From contig JAGFXQ010000038.1 in NCBI GenBank assembly GCA_017861355.1, positions 1 to 29,370 on the forward strand: a stretch of DNA of 29,370 nucleotides, read 5' to 3'. Below, piece by piece: positions 22,847-29,370 of the stretch. The position numbers and the translations under genes are program-made. This DNA comes from Bacillota bacterium. GTDB taxonomy: Bacteria > Bacillota > Clostridia > Lachnospirales > Lachnospiraceae. How positions within the stretch are numbered: position 1 is the first letter of the stretch; each line of letters opens with the position of its first letter. A model generated the notes under the pieces. That model was not told the origin of the DNA and searched no databases. It saw only the letters and a program-made list of their open reading frames with translations.

Positions 22847-23515
22847 TCAATCTTTGGACTCAATAACAAGTAATACTCCTCCACTAAACTCCACTTCCGC
22901 AGTCTCTTTAAGAAGCTCATTGCTAATTCCCAAGCTGCTTCCTGCAGTAAGAAGAATCCCATCCAGCGGGTAGCGAAAGCCCTTCAGTGTCAAGTCACTT
23001 ACCTGTTCACTAAAAGGAAGTAGTGACACATAGTCTCCATATTGAAACCTCTTATGAATTGAAAAATTGTCCTGTTTCAGATATATTTTATTATTACTAT
23101 CAATGATACATGCATTTATTCCGGAATGTAAGGGTAAAAGCAAAAGGTGAATATTTGCCAGGGTATGATCCAAACGGCTTCCGGTCGCACCAATCAGATG
23201 AATCTCTTCTGCTTGCTGTGCTAATGCAAGTTCGATTGCAATTTGTGTATCCGTCTTATCCTTCTCTCTCGGAAAAGTCTCGATTGGAACGGAAGCATCC
23301 CGGTACTTCTTTAGTAGCTCCTCCGGTACAGAATCGAAATCTCCTACGATATAATCCGGAAGAATATTCAACGTGTCAACTGCCGCCAAACCATGATCTG
23401 CTGCAATAATCATCGAATACCCCTCGTGATCAATTAAGTTCTTAAGAAGTTCGCTCTCTGTTCTTCCACCGGTGATTATTAAGACCTTATTTGTACCACT
23501 CTTCATATCCGCCAT
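22847..23515 (-). CDS. thiN: Thiamine pyrophosphokinase
   Basis: 222 residues, the length of bacterial ThiN. It converts thiamine directly to thiamine diphosphate using ATP, the last step of cofactor salvage. Recognisable blocks are AADHGLAAVDTLNILPDYIVGDFDSVP (nucleotide-binding domain, with GDFDS) and FPREKDKTDTQIAIELA, followed by GATGSRLDHTLANIHLL; the C-terminal half forms the thiamine-binding beta domain. Two starts are possible (23513-23515, MADMKSG, and 23504-23506, three codons later), neither with a strong ribosome binding site. It lies 15 nt after rpe, within the rsgA-rpe-thiN arrangement common in Firmicutes, so it is probably co-transcribed. Confidence 0.93.
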   Translation of the reverse strand: MADMKSGTNKVLIITGGRTESELLKNLIDHEGYSMIIAADHGLAAVDTLNILPDYIVGDFDSVPEELLKKYRDASVPIETFPREKDKTDTQIAIELALAQQAEEIHLIGATGSRLDHTLANIHLLLLPLHSGINACIIDSNNKIYLKQDNFSIHKRFQYGDYVSLLPFSEQVSDLTLKGFRYPLDGILLTAGSSLGISNELLKETAEVEFSGGVLLVIESKD

Positions 23516-23530
23516 CCAATCTATTCTCTT

Positions 23531-24196
23531 TTATCTATTCTGATATTCAGAAAAAATCTTCTGAAAGTCCGCTATATTCGCTTTTATATCTCCCTTAAAA
23601 ACAGAGGTCCCGGATACAATCACATTAGCTCCGGCTTCCAGCACCTGATCCACATTTGCTAAGGTAATACCGCCGTCAACTTCAATATCAATCCGAGCAT
23701 TCTCAGCGATCACCATGCTCTTCAGCTTTATGATCTTCTCAAGCATATCGGGAATGAATGCTTGTCCGCCGAATCCGGGATTAACCGTCATAAGAAGTAC
23801 CATATCCAAATCTTTCAGAATATATTCCAGCTCATCCAGGGGTGTTGCGGGATTCAGGGATACCCCGGCCTTTAATCCCAATTCCTTAATCCTTGTTACG
23901 GTACGATGCAGATGAGTGCATGCCTCTGCATGAACCGTTATGATATCCGCTCCGGCAGCTTTAAAATCTTCCAGATAGCGTATGGGCTCCTCTATCATCA
24001 GATGCACATCAAAAGTAAGCTTTGTGCTCTTACGGATGGATGCAATTACCGGCATACCAAAGCTGATGCTTGGAACATAATTACCATCCATAACATCGAT
24101 ATGAAGGTATTCCACCCCTGACCGCTCAATTACTGCAATCTGTTCACCCAATTTATTAAAATCCGCCGCCAGTATGGACGGTGCAAGTTTTAACAT
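23531..24196 (-). CDS. rpe: Ribulose-phosphate 3-epimerase
   Basis: 221 residues, a complete TIM barrel. It interconverts ribulose 5-phosphate and xylulose 5-phosphate in the pentose phosphate pathway. Metal and catalytic elements are visible: LAPSILAADF at the first strand, HIDVMDGNYVPSISFG with catalytic Asp, DVHLMIEEP, TVNPGFGGQAFI and the second catalytic Asp in IEVDGGI. The start (MLKLAPSIL) is the family standard, although the upstream sequence has only a distant AAAGG, so initiation may be weak or coupled. It follows rsgA by 166 nt, a gap containing two inverted repeats. Confidence 0.97.
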   Translation of the reverse strand: MLKLAPSILAADFNKLGEQIAVIERSGVEYLHIDVMDGNYVPSISFGMPVIASIRKSTKLTFDVHLMIEEPIRYLEDFKAAGADIITVHAEACTHLHRTVTRIKELGLKAGVSLNPATPLDELEYILKDLDMVLLMTVNPGFGGQAFIPDMLEKIIKLKSMVIAENARIDIEVDGGITLANVDQVLEAGANVIVSGTSVFKGDIKANIADFQKIFSEYQNR

Positions 24197-24221
24197 AACA
24201 TTTACCGTACCTTTCTTATCA

Positions 24222-24244
24222 TTACACTTATATGCTCAGTGTAA
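24222..24244. repeat. Short dyad upstream of rpe
   Basis: TTACACT (24222-24228) and AGTGTAA (24238-24244) are perfect complements around a 9-nt spacer, 26-48 nt before the rpe ATG. It could be an operator or a leader hairpin. A TTTACA overlaps its distal arm on the minus strand, but no matching -10 is convincing. Confidence 0.35.
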
Positions 24245-24341
24245 ACTCCATGCTTTTGCTATGCAGTCATTCGTTCAAAAAAGAACCACAAGCCGCCTTG
24301 ATCAAGCACTTAAACTATAGTTGAATTGGTTCAAGGCTCCA

Positions 24342-24361
24342 AGCGAACATAAATGTTCGCT
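24342..24361 (-). repeat. Hairpin abutting the rsgA stop codon
   Basis: AGCGAACA (24342-24349) and TGTTCGCT (24354-24361) form a perfect 8-bp stem with a tetraloop, starting one base after the rsgA stop codon. A further imperfect inverted repeat (GCCTTGA/TCAAGGC) and a TTCTTTTTTG stretch follow toward rpe, so there may be partial termination. Confidence 0.45.
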
Positions 24362-24362
24362 A

Positions 24363-25244
24363 CTAATAGCGCTTTTGGTTCTTCAGTTCCTCATAAAGAG
24401 TTACATAATTCTCGTAGCGAAGCTTACTTATTTTTTGATCCTTTAATGCCTCTTTTACAGCACACCCCGGTTCGTTCAGATGATTACAACCGATAAATCT
24501 GCATTCTGTCTCAAATTCTTTAAATTCAATGAAGTATTCCTTCAACTCTTCCTTCTCGAGCTCATCAATAAAAAGCGAGCTAAAACCGGGAGTATCCATA
24601 ATATAGGTGCCATCCTCGATATAAATTAATTCAGAATGTCTGGTGGTATGCTTTCCTCTTTTTATCTTCTCGCTCACGACGCCGGTTTCCATATTCGCCG
24701 CCGGCTGAACAAGATTAATAAAGGTAGACTTCCCTACTCCGGACGGACCGGCGAGTACGGTAGTCTTCCCCTTTATCGTCTCATAAAGTGTTGCTATTCC
24801 TTCCCTTTGCAGCATACTGCTAAACACAACCTCATAACCGCAGCGTAGATAGGTTTTCTTCAGAAGTTCTATCTCGACTTCGTTTACAATATCCATCTTA
24901 TTAAAACAAACAATTGTATTTACTTTTTGCTTCTGCATCATAATCAAGAACCGATCCAGCAGATTTAGGTTAGGATCTGGCTCTGCAGCTGCGAATATGA
25001 CCATGGCTTGATCGATATTCGCTACTGCAGGCCGAATTAATTCATTTTGTCTGGGTAAAATTCGAACAATGGTACCTTTGCCCTCCGGTTGACCCTCGGT
25101 ATCTATCTCTACATCGTCTCCAACTAGAGGTTTGATATTCTGGTTACGGAATATCCCCTTCGCCTTACATTCATAAATCGAATTTAACTCAGGTGTATGG
25201 ACATAGTAAAATCCTGCAATACCTTTGATAATCTTTCCCTTCAA
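24363..25244 (-). CDS. rsgA: Ribosome small-subunit GTPase RsgA
   Basis: 293 residues from the chosen TTG. RsgA checks late maturation of the 30S subunit. It has an N-terminal OB-fold (KGKIIKGIAGFYYVH, GDDVEIDTE), then a circularly permuted GTPase with the motifs in the order G4 (FNKMDI), G1 (GPSGVGKST), G3 (DTPGFSS), and a C-terminal zinc-binding segment (CRFIGCNHLNEPGC). The start at 25242-25244 (MKGKIIKG) is chosen because GGAGGA (25250-25255) is correctly spaced and sits in the last prkC codons; the TTG seven codons upstream lies before that site. The prkC stop and this TTG are separated by one base, so translation is very likely coupled. Confidence 0.95.
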   Translation of the reverse strand: MKGKIIKGIAGFYYVHTPELNSIYECKAKGIFRNQNIKPLVGDDVEIDTEGQPEGKGTIVRILPRQNELIRPAVANIDQAMVIFAAAEPDPNLNLLDRFLIMMQKQKVNTIVCFNKMDIVNEVEIELLKKTYLRCGYEVVFSSMLQREGIATLYETIKGKTTVLAGPSGVGKSTFINLVQPAANMETGVVSEKIKRGKHTTRHSELIYIEDGTYIMDTPGFSSLFIDELEKEELKEYFIEFKEFETECRFIGCNHLNEPGCAVKEALKDQKISKLRYENYVTLYEELKNQKRY

Positions 25245-25245
25245 G

Positions 25246-27345
25246 CTATTCCTCCGCTGCTGCAAATTCTACATTCCAAGTGGTTTCTGTATCACCGGGA
25301 GCTGTAAACAGATTCCCATCAATATACATCTTAACCGTACCCACACTTGATCTATCACTTACAATATCTCCTACCGTAAGCGGGAAATCGGAAGCAGATA
25401 CATTTCCTTCAAATATATTTGTTATCTCTCCATCCTGATCCATCTCCAGAACAACCTCAGCTTCTGTCGCATCGGTATAATCAAACGGGTTCACATTCAC
25501 GGTAACCTGACCAACAAATAATGAGCTACCGGATTGTGCAGAACCGGAACTAACAATAATATCAATTACTGTCCCCGAATCTACCTTCTGACCTGACGTA
25601 TTGCTCTGGTAAGTAACCTGACCCTTAGAGTAGGTATCGGAAGCTTCATAGGATACACTGCCTTTTACTAAGCCGGCTGTTGTTAATGCCTTAGTTGCAT
25701 CCGCTTCTGTTAATCCGATCAGATTCGGTACCGTCGCCTGAACATTCTCAGGACCTGTGCTTACAACAATCGTTATGGTATCGCCACTGACAACCGGAGT
25801 CTGACGTTCGGGATTTGTAGATACGACGCGTCCCGATTCAATTTCATCACTGGCTGCATATTCGTGGAGCAGTTTCAGTCCTAATTCATTCAGCTTCTTA
25901 TCCGCCTGTACTTCCGTAAGACCATAAACATTTGGCACTTCGAAGGATTCCGCTCCAAGGCTGATGGTTAAGATTACAACGGAAGTCTCTTCCACCTCAT
26001 TCCCTGCTTGCGGATATTGTGCCATTACTTTTCCGGTTTCAAAGGTATCCGAGAATTCCTCGGTAAATCTTACATCTGCCTTCTCTGCCTTTGCTCTGAT
26101 TGAGCTTTCTGCATCCTCCTGAGTAAGACCAATCACATCAGGAACAGTATACATCACACCGGTTGGCTCCTGTGTCGGTCCTTGTGTGATGGAAGGAGAG
26201 GGTGAAATCGAAGCTTCGATATTGGTTCCATTTGGATTATTATCCTTTGTTCTGGACAAGAACCACATCACGGATACAATGATTACAATTGCAAGGATTA
26301 CGATTGTTACAATACTTCCCACAAGGAAGAATTTCTCCACCTTGGAATCTACTGTATCGAGCTCTTCATCCTCATCATCGGACACCTTCTTCGGTTGAAG
26401 ATTTCTAGTATCTCTTAAGTCTTCATCCAAATAAGCACCATTCTTAATCTTATTCAGATCATCCGAGATATTAATGGTAGGCGAATCACTGGATACAAAA
26501 GCAGGAATTTGAACAAAATCACCATCCGGATTAGAGATGGCTCTCTTCAAGTCTGAAATCAGCTCCGAAGCAGAATGATATCTTCTCTCTGGACGTTTTT
26601 GCATACATTTTTGAACTATCTTATCAATACTTACCGGAATCTCAGGATCAAGTTCCCGAAGCGGCATTGCCTCTCCCTGAATATGAAGAAGAGCTACCGA
26701 TACTGTATTGTCTCCTGCAAAGGGAACTTTACCGGAAAGCATTTCATATAAAGTAACACCCAAAGAATAGATATCACTTTTCTCATCACTGTATCCGCCT
26801 CGTGCCTGTTCCGGAGACAAATAATGTACGGAACCCATCGCATTTGAGGTAATTGTATTTGAATTGGTTGCTTTCGCAATACCAAAATCAGTCACTTTGA
26901 CCTTACCGTCTCGGGAAATTATTATGTTCTGAGGCTTGATATCCCTGTGAATAATGTGATTATCATGTGCTGCCTCCATACCTTGTGCGATCTGGATACC
27001 GATACCGACAGCTTCTTTTACCTCAAGTTTCCCTTTGCGTTCGATAAAACGCTTCAGGGTGATACCTTCCACTAATTCCATAACAATGTAATGTAAACCG
27101 CTGTCATCCCCAACGTCATACACATTCACGATATTCGGATGGGATAAACCGGCAGCAGATTGAGCTTCTGCTCTAAATTTATTCACAAAGCTTTTATCAC
27201 TCGAATATTCCGGCTTTAATACCTTTATCGCCACGAACCTATTCAGTCTTTGGTCTCTGGCCTTATACACATCAGCCATTCCGCCGGATCCAACCTTATC
27301 AATGATTTCATAGCGATCGCTGATTATCATACCGGGTTTTAACAT
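25246..27345 (-). CDS. prkC: PASTA-domain serine/threonine protein kinase PrkC
   Basis: 699 residues. The cytosolic kinase domain (about 11-270) has the glycine loop VGSGGMADVY, catalytic Lys41, HRDIKPQN (H133-R134-D135), DFG (153-155) and the SPEQ block. An acidic juxtamembrane linker (DDEDEELD) precedes one membrane segment (about 337-362). Outside are three PASTA domains beginning TVPDVIGLTQ, EVPNVYGLTE and TVPNLIGLTE, then a C-terminal region of about 90 residues that I do not recognise. The family senses muropeptides and phosphorylates wall, division and translation proteins. ATG start with GAGGTGAG, 17 nt after its phosphatase gene; the downstream rsgA product is a known type of substrate in Bacillus. 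Confidence 0.97.
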   Translation of the reverse strand: MLKPGMIISDRYEIIDKVGSGGMADVYKARDQRLNRFVAIKVLKPEYSSDKSFVNKFRAEAQSAAGLSHPNIVNVYDVGDDSGLHYIVMELVEGITLKRFIERKGKLEVKEAVGIGIQIAQGMEAAHDNHIIHRDIKPQNIIISRDGKVKVTDFGIAKATNSNTITSNAMGSVHYLSPEQARGGYSDEKSDIYSLGVTLYEMLSGKVPFAGDNTVSVALLHIQGEAMPLRELDPEIPVSIDKIVQKCMQKRPERRYHSASELISDLKRAISNPDGDFVQIPAFVSSDSPTINISDDLNKIKNGAYLDEDLRDTRNLQPKKVSDDEDEELDTVDSKVEKFFLVGSIVTIVILAIVIIVSVMWFLSRTKDNNPNGTNIEASISPSPSITQGPTQEPTGVMYTVPDVIGLTQEDAESSIRAKAEKADVRFTEEFSDTFETGKVMAQYPQAGNEVEETSVVILTISLGAESFEVPNVYGLTEVQADKKLNELGLKLLHEYAASDEIESGRVVSTNPERQTPVVSGDTITIVVSTGPENVQATVPNLIGLTEADATKALTTAGLVKGSVSYEASDTYSKGQVTYQSNTSGQKVDSGTVIDIIVSSGSAQSGSSLFVGQVTVNVNPFDYTDATEAEVVLEMDQDGEITNIFEGNVSASDFPLTVGDIVSDRSSVGTVKMYIDGNLFTAPGDTETTWNVEFAAAEE
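25250..25255 (-). promoter_or_regulatory. Ribosome binding site of rsgA inside the end of prkC
   Basis: GGAGGA on the minus strand, five bases before the TTG at 25242-25244, overlapping the last two prkC sense codons. It decides the rsgA start. Confidence 0.75.
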
Positions 27346-27362
27346 GTTAGCTCACCTCGTTT

Positions 27363-28082
27363 TCATACTTTAATAATGATGATTGCAATATTATCCTTGC
27401 CGCCATTTTGATTAGCACATTTCACTAATGTCTCTGCGGCTTCCTCGGGATTCTCATTTTCTCTGATAATCCGTTCAATTGTCTCGTCCTCCAACATATT
27501 CGTCAGTCCGTCCGAGCACATAAGTACAGTATCTCCCTCTTCTAAGTTCACTTCAAAAAAATCAGGCTCCACATTTTCATTGGCTCCGATTGCTCTGGTT
27601 ATGATATTTTTGTTCGGGTGAACTCTCGCCTCATTTCGGTTGAGCTCTCCCGTTTTTACCATAGCTTCGACCAAACTGTGGTCTTCTGTAACTTGCTTTA
27701 TTTCTTTTCCAATGACATATAGTCTGCTGTCACCAACATTGGCAACGTACATTTCTTTATCAAATATAGTCGCGATCACTAAGGTCGTTCCCATACCTTC
27801 TAACTCTGTCTGTTCCTGCGCTTTACTGCGTAGGGCTTCATTCGTTTCACTGATAGCAGCTTCAATCGAGGCAATCGGTGAATCATTCTCGCTCGCCTCA
27901 ATCTTTTGCTTAAAAAACTCAACACAGTATCTTGAAGCATAATCACCGGCATTATGTCCCCCCATACCATCTGCTACGATAAATAAATTCGGTAGTTTTC
28001 CGATGGCATCGTTGCTGCAAAAGACATAATCCTGGTTTATCCTCCGTCGCTCTCCAATATCAGTTATCGAAAATGCTTTCAA
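27363..28082 (-). CDS. stp: PP2C-type serine/threonine phosphatase (Stp/PrpC)
   Basis: 239 residues, the usual compact bacterial PP2C. Metal-binding acidic residues are visible: D18 in RRRINQDY, D38-G39 in VADGMGGH, the CSDGLTNML block and the final GGKDNIAII. It reverses phosphorylation by the PASTA kinase encoded 17 nt downstream. The start is TTG (28080-28082, MKAFSITDIGERR), supported by AGGAGGTG that overlaps the stop region of rlmN; the rlmN stop and this TTG are 11 nt apart. The rlmN-stp-prkC-rsgA-rpe-thiN order is widely conserved in Firmicutes. Confidence 0.96.
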   Translation of the reverse strand: MKAFSITDIGERRRINQDYVFCSNDAIGKLPNLFIVADGMGGHNAGDYASRYCVEFFKQKIEASENDSPIASIEAAISETNEALRSKAQEQTELEGMGTTLVIATIFDKEMYVANVGDSRLYVIGKEIKQVTEDHSLVEAMVKTGELNRNEARVHPNKNIITRAIGANENVEPDFFEVNLEEGDTVLMCSDGLTNMLEDETIERIIRENENPEEAAETLVKCANQNGGKDNIAIIIIKV

Positions 28083-28093
28083 GCCTGCACCTC

Positions 28094-29152
28094 CTAGTTA
28101 TGGCAATCTTCCTTGCTATTCTTATCTATATAGCTCTTTCTTAATTGCCCACAGGCCGCATCAATATCTGCGCCCATTTCTCTTCTAATAGTAACATTAA
28201 TTCTGTTTTTTTCAAGTATATTTTTAAAATTTTGTATTTTTTTGTTTTCTGATTTCCTGTAATTCCGCTCTTTTATAGGGTTCACGGGGATTAGATTCAC
28301 ATGACAGTTCAAGCCTTTGATCAGTCGACACAATTCCTTTGCATGTTCTTCTTCATCATTAATTGCATTAACCAGACTGTATTCAAAAGTAAGTCTTCTT
28401 CCTGTTTCTTCATAATAATATCGGAATGCATCCAGTACTTCCGACAATTCATACTTTGCCGCCACCGGCATAAGCTGCTTGCGTATCTCATTATTTGGTG
28501 CATGGAGAGATAGTGCTAAGGTAATTGCCAAGTCCTCTTTCGCCAGCTCCCGAATCTTATCCGGGATGCCGCAGGTAGACACGGTAATATTTCTCGCGCT
28601 GATATTCAGCCCCTGCTCGTCCGTTAGAATTCTTAAAAAACGGATTAAATTATCGTAATTATCCAAGGGTTCTCCGGTACCCATAACTACAACATTGGAT
28701 ACTCTTTCCCCGGATAGTGCCTGAATTCGATAAATCTGATCCAACATCTCGGAAGGAAGTAGATCCCGTTCCTTCCCTCCTATTGTGGAGGCACAGAACT
28801 TGCAACCCATCCTGCAACCAACCTGGGATGAGATACATACACTATTCCCATGATGATACTTCATCAATACACTTTCGATTACTCTATCATCCTTTAGACG
28901 AAATAAATACTTAATGGTTCCATCTTCTGCAGAATGAAGTGCATCAACCTCGGTCAACGCCGTAATCGGATAGGCTTCCGAAAGCTTCAGACGAAGATCC
29001 TTGGAAAGGTTCGTCATCTCATCGTAGCTACCGGCAAGCTTCACATGCAGCCATTCATAGATCTGCTTTGCACGAAATGCAGGAAGTCCGAGTCCTTTCA
29101 AAACCTCTTGCAGTTCTGTATAATATAATGATTTTATATCTAATTGCTCCAT
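28094..29152 (-). CDS. rlmN: Dual-specificity RNA methyltransferase RlmN
   Basis: 352 residues. A radical-SAM enzyme that methylates C2 of A2503 in 23S rRNA and A37 in some tRNAs. The cluster motif CxxxCxxC is C113-RMG-C117-KF-C120; the acceptor Cys of the two-cysteine mechanism appears in DIDAACGQLRKSY near the C-terminus. Other blocks are the N-terminal FRAKQIYEWL and VVMGTGEPLDNYDN for SAM binding. C2 methylation distinguishes RlmN from the resistance enzyme Cfr; the length, the DIDAACGQL tail and the operon context all favour RlmN. ATG start with AGGAT at six bases. It follows rsmB by 146 nt, with a long palindrome in the gap. Confidence 0.97.
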   Translation of the reverse strand: MEQLDIKSLYYTELQEVLKGLGLPAFRAKQIYEWLHVKLAGSYDEMTNLSKDLRLKLSEAYPITALTEVDALHSAEDGTIKYLFRLKDDRVIESVLMKYHHGNSVCISSQVGCRMGCKFCASTIGGKERDLLPSEMLDQIYRIQALSGERVSNVVVMGTGEPLDNYDNLIRFLRILTDEQGLNISARNITVSTCGIPDKIRELAKEDLAITLALSLHAPNNEIRKQLMPVAAKYELSEVLDAFRYYYEETGRRLTFEYSLVNAINDEEEHAKELCRLIKGLNCHVNLIPVNPIKERNYRKSENKKIQNFKNILEKNRINVTIRREMGADIDAACGQLRKSYIDKNSKEDCHN

Positions 29153-29179
29153 ATTTTATCCTATTCTGATCAACATTCC

Positions 29180-29210
29180 TTGAACTTCAGTACATTGTAC
29201 TGAAGTTCAA
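29180..29210. repeat. 31-bp perfect palindrome in the rsmB-rlmN gap
   Basis: TTGAACTTCAGTACA (29180-29194), one central base, TGTACTGAAGTTCAA (29196-29210). Outer short arms ACATTC (29173-29178) and GAATGT (29223-29228) add a second tier. It lies 28 nt upstream of the rlmN ATG. On the minus strand no T-tract follows (GGAATG), so it is not a standard terminator; as RNA it would be a very stable leader hairpin. Confidence 0.8.
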
Positions 29211-29298
29211 TGTACTTTTGTTGAATGTGTCCCTTAAGGTTACAACGATTTATAAGGTTCTAATTCTTCAATTATCAAGAATGACTTTTGTCTATAAA

Positions 29299-29370
29299 CT
29301 AATTCTTGCGAAACTTAGAGATAAAGAAACCATCCGTGTTGTGAACTCCTTGAATCAGCTGCAAATAACC
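29299..29370 (-). CDS. rsmB: 16S rRNA (cytosine967-C5)-methyltransferase RsmB, C-terminal end only
   Basis: The last 23 codons and the TAG stop (29299-29301) are inside the window; the rest lies beyond the right edge. The visible end contains GVHNTDGFFISKFRKN, which matches the C-terminal hallmark (H-x-TDGFFIAKLRK) of the RsmB/NOL1 family of 5-methylcytosine rRNA methyltransferases. In Firmicutes rsmB directly precedes rlmN and the stp-prkC pair, as here. The piece is short, but the motif and context agree. Confidence 0.85.
   Translation of the reverse strand, partial: GYLQLIQGVHNTDGFFISKFRKN

Noticed and set aside
28094..29152. rlmN gene product as the resistance methyltransferase Cfr
   Set aside because: Length, DIDAACGQL ending and conserved rsmB-rlmN-stp-prkC context all indicate the housekeeping RlmN.

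Overview
The window looks like a chromosomal segment of an endospore-forming, low-GC Gram-positive anaerobe. The protein sequences and gene order resemble Lachnospiraceae (Clostridium cluster XIVa); this is judged from recall, not from a search. Every gene I can support lies on the minus strand, so the biological reading order runs from high to low coordinates. There are no tRNA or rRNA genes, CRISPR arrays, insertion sequences or prophage genes. The content is mostly core genome.

Region A (29370 to 20659) holds the 3' end of rsmB, then rlmN, a PP2C phosphatase (stp/prpC), a PASTA Ser/Thr kinase (prkC), rsgA, rpe, thiN, ychF and lgt. Genes are tightly packed, and rsgA starts 1 nt after the prkC stop. 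The kinase/phosphatase pair is a muropeptide-responsive signalling module; the others serve ribosome maturation, carbon metabolism, thiamine and lipoprotein processing. Two consecutive intrinsic terminators (20578-20613 and 20463-20507) close the region.

Region B (20452 to 6554) is the dcw cell-division and wall cluster: mraZ, rsmH, ftsL-like, a class B PBP (ftsI type), a second SpoVD-like PBP, mraY, murD, ftsW/spoVE, murA, divIB, ftsZ. A promoter at 20424-20452 is followed directly by three CCACTT boxes at an exact 10-bp period plus a fourth copy, as expected of an MraZ autoregulatory operator. Internal promoters precede mraY and ftsZ, and a strong terminator follows ftsZ. murG, murB, murE, murF and ftsA are not in the cluster. 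The SpoVD-like PBP is broken: its N-terminal part up to the SxxK motif and its C-terminal part from just before the SxN motif lie in different frames. Comparison with the neighbouring PBP suggests that about 20-25 codons are missing at the junction.

Region C (6493 to 3639) is the sporulation sigma cluster spoIIGA-sigE-sigG. The spoIIGA promoter has an unusually long 21-bp spacer with Spo0A-box-like sequences, as in the Bacillus spoIIG promoter, and two abutting palindromes sit in its leader.

Region D (3490 to 1) is the most accessory-like part: a hairpin-rich 453-nt intergenic stretch, an AgrC-like GHKL sensor kinase with a LytTR response regulator, a 201-residue protein with an ABC-ATPase layout but no intact catalytic motif, and the start of a nitroreductase-family gene. 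The gap between the regulator and the ABC-like gene carries a 14-bp direct repeat 42 bp apart and a dyad. These are candidates for a small regulated unit that is not a standard described system.
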